Origin: Eumeta japonica
Taxonomy: Eukaryota > Arthropoda > Insecta > Lepidoptera > Psychidae
Assembly (NCBI GenBank): GCA_005406025.1
Contig: BGZK01000145.1
Coordinates: 1 to 64,000 of the forward strand
Direction: 5' to 3'
Length of the DNA stretch: 64,000 nt
The translations under genes and the position numbers were made by a program. The notes below the pieces were generated by a model. It made no database searches. It was not told the origin of the DNA and saw only the letters and a program-made list of their open reading frames with translations. Shown here piece after piece: positions 37,773 through 57,665 of the stretch (positions within the stretch are counted from its first letter, which is position 1; each line of letters opens with the position of its first letter).

Positions 37773-39110
37773 ATTTCATATTCATATTGCCATTAGTTAC
37801 TTATAATAGCTGTAAACGCTGCACTGTTATGGAATTGCTATAACATTATGACGTCACAAGTATGGTGGCCAATCGTGGCGCGTTCACAGTCACGTGATTT
37901 TTTTTTTTAAATTTTATCAATTTTTAATCGCTTATAATTAATTGAAAAAATTGTTTTTTTTCGTTTTTCTAATAACATATCAATAAAATTAATAATTAAG
38001 TTTTAAAATACATAAAAAAAAATAAATATATTTCTTTTTTCAAATTCCCAATTATCTTCATGTTTTGTAATGAATACGGTACATCGGTAGATACTTAATT
38101 CATAACAACAATATTATTACATTAACTATAATATTATAATAAAGTGTACAGGTATTTCATTAATTATCGTTTCTATTCGAAGATACAAATAATCAATGTC
38201 AATTACGTAATAATAAATGGCGTAATTAAATTCCTTTTAAGCTCTAAACAATTATGAAGACTCGATTATCAAAAAATTATATAAGTACCATACAAACAAG
38301 ATAATTTACCATGGCGACCGGTATAAATTTATTCGGAGAAATGAAATGAAATTCAGTTTTATGTCACAGCTCAAACTCTTGTCAATAGCAAAATAATTTC
38401 CCAATCAACAGTCTGTAAAGCGTCCAATTCGAATAATGACCAAGAAATAATGCTATATATAAATTTGTGCATACGTTGTCGTATTTTTTCGAAAATTAAA
38501 ACTGTCCTGTGAAAATTTAAAAATATTTTATGTTCAAAGTTATCTCGTCACAGTGACACGCTCATCACACAAACTTGGAATGATCGGGTGCGGTCTTTGA
38601 TTTGATCGGTCCCCAATTTGCACTGGTCTGGTGCGGGTCGGCGGCCGACCGCCGTAACCGGCGCGGTGGAGACGTCCGCGGCCGATGGCGTGCGCGATAG
38701 ACCGAAAGACATTGTCGATTTACTCTACTCCGTAGATGATTTCATCTCATGCTTTATACTGTTAAATGCATTGTCCATCAGACCGCTTTTTAAAGTACTA
38801 AATTTCAATTTTTCGAAGACATCCTTCATGAGTTCGCGCGCACCTTTACATATTGAGTTCTACAAATTTTGATTTCATCTATAAATACATAAGTGGATTT
38901 CGGTTCTGATTAAATAAAAATAATAATTGCACAGCATTTCGAACATCCAGTCGGTACTAATTATTTAACTAAGTCATTAACAAGCCGTTGTTGTTTTTAA
39001 ATAATTATAATTTGTATTAGCGAGTGAACGTCTTAATGAGCCGATGGTCCATCAAGGAAATTTAGTCTTTGCAATAATTTGTTTTATTAGTCAGTACCTA
39101 AGTTTCTTAA
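37773..39110. other. Intergenic, no gene seen; GC-rich patch at 38615-38705
   Basis: Mostly AT-rich. At 38615-38705 there is an isolated GC-rich, CpG-rich patch within an 84-codon open frame (38618-38872). I see no splice sites or protein motif that would make it an exon. Confidence 0.35.
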
Positions 39111-39172
39111 CTTGTTCGTTCTGACTTATGTGTTAATTATCTTTCAATAACACGTAAGTCAGAACGAACAAG
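39111..39172. repeat. Inverted repeat, arms about 25 bp
   Basis: The left arm starts cttgttcgttctgactta at 39111 and the right arm ends taagtcagaacgaacaag at 39172. They pair over about 25 bp with one internal mismatch around a short AT-rich loop. The first 18 bp pair perfectly. Confidence 0.8.
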
Positions 39173-41026
39173 GATATTGTAAGAACACTGTATGTTTGCT
39201 GTGTCATTTTGTCAAAAGTAAACCCTTTCCATGCACTTTACTATGTACTATAATTCACTCACCGGCTTTAGTTATACCTCGATATCGAAATACTGTCTAA
39301 ATTTTTACCTGGATGTATACGTTTATACAATGTAGGGAATGTAGTTTTTTTTATTTTATTTCGAAGACTGTTGTAAGCGTCCGCTACATTCTGCTTAACT
39401 GCGTAATCATCATTTGAAGAGCTTCCGATGATATAAGTGCATTTAAGATCACTTTAACATCCGAACTGTACGAGGTTGCCTTGCAAAAAACTTATTTTCT
39501 AGTAAAAATATGAAATCGCGGCATCAAACAACGTCACCATCGATACAAAAGTTACGAGTTGGAATCTTAAGCGAATCGATCAATAACTTTTAAATTTTAA
39601 AAATTCACCTCGTACCTCAGAGAGCACACGAACTCGGCGCTTTCGGACGCTGTCATCGTGACGACAATAATTAGCAGCTCTTTATCTCCCCTTGACCGGT
39701 GTTGAAAGGTTTGAGGTTCAAGTTCCTCAATCTAAATTAAAAAGTTAGTGGAAGTCTATGCCTTGAGGCATAGAAGTCTATGCCTCAAAAGTGGAGTGAT
39801 TGACATTTGACTCGACACGATGTCCAAAAATAAAAACTTACTACGTCGATTTCAATTGTTATGAAACGATTGCCCATTAATGGATGGAGTTGAATAACGA
39901 TCGTTTAATAATACAATCTCGAAATAGTTTTCAGAAAATATCATATTTTTCGTTAAACGTGCACCGTTTACATTTTGAATTCTTTATAAATTGACATATT
40001 ATTGTTTGTCAGTAATGATGAGCGTAGCGTTTAAATAGTGACCGATGATATTCAGGATTCATTACCTTCAAAGGAAGCCTTATTTCTTAGGAAGGCGAAG
40101 AACTGCCCAGTTGAAATTGATGGCAAAAGGTCTAAGGTTCCTTGAAACTGTAAAAATCAAGTTACTGAATCAACACCATAACAAACTACGGCCATTTTCA
40201 TCGCATATTTGGAATCTCGCAAATGAATCGAAACCTATAACGTAGTTCATGTAATTTAGCAAGAAAAAAGGCCTTACACCGCAAGTAAAAAAAATCTGAA
40301 AAACTTGAATTTGTGATTATATCGCATTAAAAATTTTTGCGATTATATACTTTCAATTGGAATACAAACCGTGATGTACACCGATGATTGGAAGATTTTT
40401 TTTTAATTGCCCACTATAAAAAATTAAAACCCCGAAAACTTCGAATATTAAAAACAAATTGAATAAAGGAAAACAATACAAGTTCAGAATTAGGCATACA
40501 TATTTAATTTCGTGCAGAACTCTCAGGTTAGAGTCCTGTTCGCACTTTTTCGGTTTTTTACTAAAAAAAAGTATCGAAGGTATCAGAACCGAGCAAATTG
40601 GCAAACGTCACACTCACAATTGTGAATTATTTCTAATAAAGTGGGCTTAGAAATGGAATCATTTATTTTACAGATGTAAAATATTTCTACATTTAATTCG
40701 TTAACCCTGACATTGAGCATGATCTGTGCCCTTAATTTTATTTATTAAAAAGCTCAAATTATTTTTCAGTTTTTTGTTTTCTACGCCGGTTATATATATT
40801 TTTGTCTAGTGAAAATTATTGCATATCTATCTTTCATTTTGTTGTTAGCATTTTTTTAACTCGTTAAGATTCTAACAAGTTATTAATAGACATAATTTTT
40901 AGTATCTCGAAACGATTCCAAAATTTTATCATAATCCAGGTCTCGCTCTGAATACATATACGTTCACGTGAGATCGCCCGAGGGTTTGCTTTATCTAATT
41001 TTGATATTTGCCGGGGCTGTATCGAT
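39173..41026. other. Intergenic, no gene seen
   Basis: AT-rich. A small direct repeat of gaagtctatgcct lies at about 39752-39785. A 66-codon open frame at 40045-40245 has no motif. Nothing supports a gene. Confidence 0.4.
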
Positions 41027-41105
41027 GCAGCGCGCGGGCGGCGGGCGGCGCGCGCACGCCCGCCGGGTCGCCGCCCGCGTACTCCCGCCGCTCAGCGGGC
41101 CCCAC
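41027..41105. other. Very GC-rich, CpG-rich patch
   Basis: About 80 bp made almost only of G and C with many CpG steps (gcgcgggcggcgggcggcgc), standing in AT-rich DNA. It is followed by the repeat shared with 35.0 kb. It may belong to that repeat or to the promoter of an unseen transcript. Confidence 0.5.
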
Positions 41106-41350
41106 TTTTTTTGGCTATATTTGAAATAAAAAGGAATTCGGAATCTCATCGTTTCGACCCTGATGTTCGGATATCGATTTTTGATCGGACTTTGACGTTT
41201 TGAGGCCCCGTCGGAAGTTACTCTGACAATTTTTTTACGATAATGTCTGCGTGTATGCACGAATCAATTATTGATGGGAAAAACGGATGAGAGTTTTATT
41301 TCATTTGGGATTTATGAAAATCGGATCTTGATCGCTCAGGTAGATTTTGA
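41106..41350 (+). repeat. Copy of the interspersed repeat seen at 35.0 kb
   Basis: Contains gacgttttgaggccccgtcg, ttactctgac and then tgtctgcgtgtatgcac, in the same order as 35050-35120. No coding frame. Confidence 0.5.
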
Positions 41351-41689
41351 GCAATCACAAAAATAAAATTAAATATTTTTTTTTACGCAATGTAAGGTTT
41401 CCCTGAATGTTTTTCTAGATAAATTTGACTCAATATATTAAGTGCATTGTTAGTACTAACAAAAATATTACTCTATAACTACTCTATAACGTTTTTTTTA
41501 TAATCTCAAGACTATTATATTTATCATTCCAAAATCTGAACAACTTCAACTTTTTAAAAAATTTCATCGGATGCCGCAAAGGCAATTAAAATGGTCAATT
41601 CAATCGAAAGAAAACCTTGGATAATATTTCTGTATAAATTGTTTTTTCAAATAACTTCTAAATTAATTTATTGATCATCTATTAGCTTT

Positions 41690-41965
41690 CCGCCCCTGCC
41701 TTCGCCCGCGTGGACGTAAAATGCGTTCCTTCATCTTTTCTACTGAACGATTTTTCTCTCAATCCCATCTCGTTTCCGCTTTGAATTCTGGTCCCGTTGC
41801 CTGTACCCGATTTCGATCCCAGCCACGCTCTCGATTCTAACGCCAGTCCGACACTCGATTTCGACCTCGGTCTCGTTCTCAATTCGCATCTCTGTTTCCC
41901 ATTTCATTTTCAGTTTCGATATCGCTACCAATCACGATTGCGATTTGGAGAAATTGAAAACATAA
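41690..41965 (+). repeat. Copy of the 18-bp-periodic interspersed repeat
   Basis: Begins cgcccctgccttcgcccgcg, then gttccttcatcttttctact. It continues with steps such as gatttcgatcccagccacgc and gatttcgacctcggtctcgt, and ends with cacgattgcgatttggag. Both ends match other copies. Open frames on both strands here are consequences of the 18-bp period. Confidence 0.8.
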
Positions 41966-51443
<9,478 letters not shown>

Positions 51444-52749
51444 CTACGGAGCACATCAACCAAAAATATGCAGCCGACAACCGCCGTCTGCGTCGCGACG
51501 CCATACATGCATGTTTACCGTTCATTCGAGATTCATACCGAGAAACGCATCGTTCGCCAATGTTTGCACAAAGTATCCGACGGCACCAAGTCGCGGATGG
51601 AGTCGGTGTGGCGAGCGGCAGACGGCGGCTGCGGCGCCCCGCGCACGCGCACGCCGCGTCCCGTGGCGTCGCGCCCCCGCCGCGCCGTTGTCCCCCGTGC
51701 GTCCGTAGCGTCCCCCCACCATCGGAGCTTCTTCACTGGTCGTTTCCCGCTCGGTCACTCCGAACCGTCACCCTCGTTTGCTCACCTGTCACGCATTTAC
51801 GCCTATATCGTTACATTCGTGAAGTTAGTCGATTTTAGTTATGCGTACCTGTTAAGTTTATGCGTTTGTGCTTATTTTAGTCGTAAGTCGCTCTCAAAGT
51901 TTGAGTTTCCATGTCTGCAAACTCGTTATGTTTTGTTTTTCCATCGTAAGGAATTTAGAAGGAAAGGTATTCGAAAACGTGTTGAATTTTTAAACCGCCA
52001 CACCGAACTCGGTTCGACGATTGTTACGTTTAAGTCCGGGTTTGTTTTGATGTTAGCGATGTTCTTTGCTCTGAACCTGCAATATTTTATTGCCTTATGG
52101 ATCTTCATACTTACATTGCATTCTATGATTTACCAAGAGCACACGTTCCATGTTAAGTGTAGCGCTTTTATTAATTTCATTTCAAACATTAGGTTATATT
52201 TTTGTAATTCATGTCTCTTAGAAACTTGACCTTAAATACGATTTATTTATTTTGAACGTCTTATTGTATACTGATATTGCCATATAATACGATTTTAATG
52301 TGGATACGTAAGAAGTTTATTGAACTAAATTTTATTTTTCCAAACATACAAACGTTCGCAACTGAAGGTTCTAGGTTTTGATGACATCAGGTGGCAGCGA
52401 CTGAAGATGGGTTGAAAACCTACTTCATGTTATAAATGGAATTAGGTAATGCGAGGAAAACGTTGAAAACGTCTTTATATCTACAAGAGAATTTTGTAAC
52501 AATCGATTACCTTTCAATTTTGTAGGTGTTTATAGGCAACATTGAAATCCCAAAATTTTCATCGTCATTTTTGCGTAAAGCCGGTCACTTAGTTTTTGAC
52601 TCTTTAGATACTGTTCAAATACTCGATTTACAGTGTAACTATCTAACATTATGACATTGCAGGTGATAGGATTTGAATGTAAGCTTCAATGAATTTTGTA
52701 ATAACTGTATAAATTTTAAAATCCTTGTCCCCAATAATAACCAATAAAG
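51444..52749 (+). other. Likely 3' UTR of eEF1A
   Basis: The stretch from the eEF1A stop to the first AATAAA (52744-52749) is about 1.3 kb. Its first 350 bases are GC-rich and the rest AT-rich. It contains a 253-codon open frame (51468-52229) starting 25 bases after the stop. That frame has no recognisable domain, its first part owes its openness to GC-rich sequence, and I treat it as chance. An earlier noncanonical poly(A) signal cannot be excluded. Confidence 0.5.
52744..52749 (+). terminator. Candidate polyadenylation signal AATAAA for eEF1A
   Basis: First AATAAA hexamer found downstream of the eEF1A stop codon on the plus strand. Confidence 0.45.
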
Positions 52750-53114
52750 AAGCTACTGGTACATATTGTGCTTGTTTCACTAATTATATTTCGCCGTTTT
52801 CGTCATACCCCAGGCCAATGAGGTCCATCAATAGCATCAGCCTCGAAATCGTAGTGATCGTTTTCCAAAAAATCTTTATTCCTGAAATATTCTTCCCTCC
52901 TTTACATTATGAATTCAGTGTAAATCTAATATTGTAAATAATTCCAGCCTTTGTTCGCAAGATATTTATATTAACGAAAACCTGTTTTGAGAGATTACCT
53001 AGGCATATTCTCAAAATACATTTTTATACAATTTTCGACAACATTCTATAAGTTTTCGATTAAAATAATGAGTCGGAGATTTTGCTCGCAAACATAGTAC
53101 CTAATCTCATAATA

Positions 53115-53170
53115 ATAATCCATAAGATTTAACAGATAATGTTTAGATAATCTGTCAAATCTTACGGAAT
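53115..53170. repeat. Imperfect inverted repeat
   Basis: taagatttaacagataat (53123-53140) pairs with attatctgtcaaatctta-like sequence at 53146-53163 with about two mismatches and a short loop. Pairing extends a few bases outward. Confidence 0.55.
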
Positions 53171-53640
53171 ACTTTTACGTATAAAGTTTTTACTTTTGAT
53201 GCAACGATTCAAGATACAAATAAGATTGCACAACATGCTTATTTCGCAAATAAAGCACTCTTTTGCACCGTATTTGATTTTAAAATAAAACCGGTTATAG
53301 TAAGTCAACCTTCAAAAAGATTGAACTGGACAATGGACTTTTTTCAGAACTTTATAAGAGGAATTATCAGACCATATATTATCATCGTGTAACAGTAATT
53401 ATTTACGCGGCGCTCGCGACCGAAGCTCCAAGAAGAAACGATTTTTGCCGATTTCATTTACAAATATCATCACACCTGTAACTTATTTTCGTAAACATTC
53501 ATAAATTATAGTATGTGACCTTCTTGAAGAATCTCTCTTTCTATTGGTGAAACCGATACGTAAAGCCGTAAAGTAATATCTGAAGTTAGCCCAAAGAAAT
53601 AAATTAAGGGCTGCGGGGACCTTAATTAATTTATACCGTA

Positions 53641-54511
53641 TGGAATCGATTATGCATCTTTATACAAATATTCATAATCTCCTTCTTTTTTAGGACAGCT
53701 TTGTCAAAGAAATCACAGTAAATGAAGTAGCTGTTTCTGAGAAAAATAGCTTGGAAAATGTACCAAAAATTCACGATCTTACAACCTAGAAACAGCTGAT
53801 AGTCGTGCGTCTTGCCACAACCTGCCAGCTAAGCGCGAAGCGCGGCACAGCCGCGTGCGGTCGTTGAACTTGCACAGAAGTATTTTGTTTATTCGCTGTT
53901 TTTTTAGGTTACAGGTATAGTATGTGTTACGTTTACGATATTGACATTTTTGAAATTAAGATTGTGTCTAATTAATATTGAAGTGTTTCACTGCTAGGTA
54001 TCGAATATGCAAACATGATTTAATGTTGGGGAATATGCAGAGGTGAAATTTCTGCGGCTGTAAGACTTTATAGTGGAAATTACCTTGACAGTCAATAACA
54101 TGCGATTTCGCAACTAATGTTGCGTGCTGTGTGTCGTTTACGCGATATTTTGCCTTAGTTTGCCTTGTTTGTTTAGGTATGAGGGGAACACGTATGAAAA
54201 GTCAGAGACTAATTTAATTCAGCGACTTTTATATCACTGAAAACATCATGTAATTTGGAAATAAGGCCTCGATAAATTCTTTAAAAATAATACATCGCGA
54301 AGCCCAGGGCGAAATTCGAGTTCGTCACGTAGCGCCGCGACCCGACGACCGCGCTCGCGCTAACGGTCTGCCCGACCATTTATTATAGTTCTGTCAAAAT
54401 TTTTTGTATGAGTTTTTCAATGATATATTTTTGTTATAGGTACTTTGGCAAAGTTGTTCTAAAAAAGAAGGAGATTATAAATATTTGCAAAAAGATGCAT
54501 GGTCGATTCCA
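53641..54511. mobile_element. 871-bp foldback / MITE-like element with 63-bp terminal inverted repeats
   Basis: The left end 53641-53703 (begins tggaatcgattatgcatctt) and the right end 54449-54511 are reverse complements at about 56 of 63 positions. They share the inner block ctccttcttttttag. The roughly 745-bp interior includes GC-rich pieces (53820-53870 and 54300-54380) but no transposase motif, so it would be non-autonomous. No clear target-site duplication was found. The long terminal repeats fit a Tc1/mariner or other cut-and-paste derivative. Confidence 0.75.
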
Positions 54512-54826
54512 TCCTGTGTGTAATGATGTATAGTTACTGGACACTCTGATGTGTGTGATTCTCACACTTCTTGTTTGGTTATTACTTCCACAAGATATGA
54601 ACAGAAAACTCTATTCTAGGCGACTCCACTATCACATAGCAATGCAAATATTCCCAAATATTATCATTATAACATTCACACTTATTTCCCAGAAGAGAAG
54701 GCAGCGACCACAGCTTTCTTGCGGTGGAAACTTGATTAACCAAACTAATTGTGTCGCAAGACATTTGAATAATTGAAATCCTGATAATAGAATAAATAAA
54801 TAAGAGCAATTTTTGTACATGTCATT

Positions 54827-54917
54827 AACTCTAGAAAGATAACCTACTTCGCCCGTGCATGATTATTTTGTAGGAGCACTGTCATAATATATAGACTATG
54901 GTTATCTTTCTAGAGTT
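54827..54917. repeat. Perfect 18-bp inverted repeat spanning 91 bp
   Basis: aactctagaaagataacc at 54827-54844 is the exact reverse complement of 54900-54917, with 55 bases between. Outside the arms a catg/cat pattern continues the pairing imperfectly. This may be a tiny MITE. Confidence 0.75.
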
Positions 54918-55289
54918 TATGCATGATTCTAGGTGTTTATTCTAAACAATAAAAGTAAATTAAACTTACCAACAAAAATCAATAATTATTAAGAGGTGTG
55001 GTATACATTTTCGTTAGTAGTTATGTATCTACATATTTTCTATTTTCTGCTAATATTGTTATTAGATCTTACTAATCACATCCTGAAGTTATTGCAAGTT
55101 GAATTATATTGCGGAAACTTAAAAATATAGGCAGCAATGATTTTCATTTTAATCCAATTTCATCAGCATTATAAACAAATCCAAGTCATAGTAATTTTCA
55201 TCCAGTTCTTTCTTAAATCTATTGTTTAAAAGAATTTGCTACATAAACATCATCTGACATTATTTTCACCTTTTTTTTCTAATTTTAGA

Positions 55290-56090
55290 AATCCATGACG
55301 ACATTCAAATCTGTGCAACGATCCATTACTCACTACAAACGATTTTTCACCACCTCTTTTTACCTGACTACAGCAAAGCCAAAAGGAAAGGTTATGATTT
55401 TACAGTTTAAGGTATATGTTTGTATGCACCTATGTCCCACCGTAGCGCTTGAATTACTTATCAGCTTTAATGGATGTGGTGTCAATCCATTTGTTATTAT
55501 AATACGTGTGATATAAACTACATACTTAATCGACTTCAAAGAAAAATAAAATTCTTTCAAAATTGTGCGCAACAAAAAAGGTTTTAGAACTGCATCGTGT
55601 GACATTTAAACTGAAAGAGCTTGTTGTAAGAATCACTAATATAATTTTTCTATAAAAAACTAAATAAAAAAAATACATCAAAAATTGACCTTCCCTCCTA
55701 AGAATATTATAACGAAATGACGTATTACCATAGATAGTTTGGCCTAGTTTAATTTGTCTTCACAAATGATCTGGTCCTAAATGATGCTCAGGGCCCTGAT
55801 GATGGAGTCAGAAGGTGGCCAAAGGACCTCCGTAAAGAAACGACGTAGCCTCATCAAGTTTGGGTCCGTTTTATTACTCAACTATGGCAAAGCCAAAAGG
55901 AAGGTTTATTATAATAATGACATTTCGTATGATATGACCAAAACAAACATAAGCCTTAGTTTTGCGTTTGAAATAAAACACGATCCATATAAATTGTATG
56001 AAGCGAGTACTATTTAGATATAATCCGTTTAGCTTTAAATTGGCTTGTACACAACAATCACTTATATAGAAAGTAAAGGCGTGCAAGGCT
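55290..56090. other. Repeat-like sequence without a recognised gene
   Basis: Two pieces share agcaaagccaaaaggaaagg / ggcaaagccaaaaggaagg (55371 and 55885). A cttaatcgacttcaaagaaa box near 55528 resembles the 3' ends of insect LINEs. The frame 55781-56017 may be the remains of the N-terminus of the transposase that follows, but this is unsupported. Confidence 0.3.
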
Positions 56091-56729
56091 TGATAGAAAA
56101 CGATCTTGGGAGAAAGATGCGGTTCCGCCGATTTATGCTCAACAATGATATTGATGACGGATAGTTTCTAAAATCGATCCTGGGGACTGATGAGTCAAAA
56201 TTGTGTAGAGAAGGCATCACGAACTTTCATAATTTACATGAATGGGCTGACAAGAACAGCAATCCGCATTGGAAAAAACAGGTATAAAAATAAATGTTTA
56301 TTAAATTAATTGTAGACGTTCAACACATCTTTAACAGAACACTTTAATTAGAAAACATTGTTATTTTAGGTGTCTTTCCAAAAAAAATTCAATAAGTATA
56401 TGGGCTGGAATAATCGAAAGAACATTGATTGGGCCATAAATTTTACCAGATAATTTAAACGGTGAGAATTATCTGGATTTTCTGCAAAACCATTTGCTAA
56501 AACTCCTGTGTGAAGCCGAATTACCCATACTAAATACGGACAGGCCAATCATCTTAGAACAAGATGGATGTCCAGCACATTGGACATTAATGGTCAGGGA
56601 ACATTTCACAACTATTTTCCAGACAGCTGGATAGGCTGAGATGGGCCCATTTCTTGGCCCGCACGATCGCCCGACTTGATCCCGGTAGATTTTTGGAGTT
56701 TACTCCTTAAGAATCGATCTCATATTTAG

Positions 56730-57480
56730 GCCCGGGGTATGGAATTTTATGGGAGTAAAATCAAGTGTTACTTAAATGACGTTACGCTATCGTCATGGTT
56801 ACTGAAATAAATAAATCGTCATGGTTACTGTTTACATTTCAATCAATCAGAATGTGACATATATAATAGATTTTCTCCACGAATCATTGTTAGTATACAC
56901 AGAAGGGGGTTCAAAACTTTTGAAGAAACGTTACCATGAACTTCCACTTATACTTGGTGGAGATTTTAATATTGATTTTAATAAAGAAGATTGTTTCCGT
57001 TTAGTACAATTTATGAAAGATGAACTGAATTTAGATTTAATTTCTGACAGAACACTAGGGACAACTAGATATGGTACAACTATTGATGCGATGTTTTCAC
57101 AATTTATCACATATGTATCTTCCGACATTCATGTATCATATTTTAGTTACCATAAACCAATTGTTTCAGTGTTTAATGATACCGCTATTGTTCCTGTGAT
57201 AAACATTACGCAAGATAACGTCAATGATAGAGAAAATCAATCTTACTAAAAATTTTATTGTATAACAATTATTTTCAATATTTTCTTAAATGACGAATTA
57301 ATTGTTTTACTATTAACATAAATAAATGAATTGTGTATTATGCTTTGAATAACATAATAGATGCTTCCATTTACCGTTATATTAATCTATATGTACGATA
57401 TCATCTTAAAGCAGTAAACTCCATTCGTGCGTCGGAGCTAACACACATTTTTTTTTGTGTCGGGACGGGCAAAGGAACTT
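56730..57480 (+). mobile_element. Insert carrying an endonuclease-like ORF, Helentron/Helitron-type remnant, nested in the transposase
   Basis: This block sits exactly where the transposase reading would pass from SLLLKNRSH to YTLEISTREE, so it entered after the transposase did. It contains the 142-codon endonuclease-like frame at 56821-57249, and near its right side a cacacattttttttttgtgt palindrome-like sequence that could be a terminal hairpin. A 16-bp direct repeat (atcgtcatggttactg) occurs at 56788 and 56816. The exact borders are estimated. Confidence 0.5.
56821..57249 (+). CDS. Endonuclease/exonuclease/phosphatase-like fragment (Helentron endonuclease domain)
   Basis: This open 142-codon frame reads VYISINQNVTYIIDFLHESL, LPLILGGDFNIDFNKED, LNLDLISDRTLGTTRYGTT, IDAMFSQF and SYFSYHKPIVSVF. 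The GGDFN and the final H of FSYHKPI correspond to the D-x-N and S-D-H catalytic boxes of apurinic-type endonucleases. The same arrangement with YISPNQS...GDFN...TTKYGTTIDA..SYFSYHKPI is found in proteins next to PIF1-like helicases in insect Helitron/Helentron elements. Only the C-terminal half of the domain is present; the N-terminal Glu box, the helicase and Rep parts are absent. The frame is intact but most likely a transposon fragment rather than a host gene. Confidence 0.55.
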   Translation: MVTVYISINQNVTYIIDFLHESLLVYTEGGSKLLKKRYHELPLILGGDFNIDFNKEDCFRLVQFMKDELNLDLISDRTLGTTRYGTTIDAMFSQFITYVSSDIHVSYFSYHKPIVSVFNDTAIVPVINITQDNVNDRENQSY

Positions 57481-57665
57481 GTATACACTAGAAATATCTA
57501 CGAGAGAAGAATTACTTCACAGGATTGAAACAGTTTTCACAAATATGAAACAGGAAATGCAGCTAAAAATTACGACGATGGAAATGATAAATTGTTGTCG
57601 TAAATATATACGCAATGCTGGAAGCCATTTTGAAAATCAAAATTTTTTTTTTTCGTCAAGAATTG

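Larger units (their letters stand above)
56095..57665 (+). pseudogene. Mariner/Tc1-type DDE transposase pseudogene, split by another insertion
   Basis: The first part (56101-56735) reads DLGRKMRFRRFMLNND, then FLKSILGTDESKLCREG with the first catalytic Asp in TDES, then HNLHEWADKNSNPHWKKQ. After an 88-bp GT..AG stretch (56282-56369) it continues with ISIWAGIIERTLIGP, NYLDFLQNHLLKLL and LEQDGCPAHWTLMVREHF with the second Asp. In a shifted frame comes GPISWPARSPDLIPVDF with the third Asp. About 36 residues lie between the second and third Asp. The C-terminal part resumes at about 57480 (YTLEISTREELLHRIETVFT, then IRNAGSHFEN). Stops at 56161, in GP*ILP and in the SWIG* segment, plus frameshifts, make it a pseudogene. 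The gap 56730-57480 is filled by foreign sequence with the endonuclease-like frame. Confidence 0.8.

Noticed and set aside
40353..40604. Minus-strand frame containing KKCEQDSNLRVLHEIKY, reminiscent of tRNA-derived spurious peptides
   Set aside because: I looked for a tRNA or tRNA-derived SINE here and could not find proper A and B boxes or a cloverleaf.
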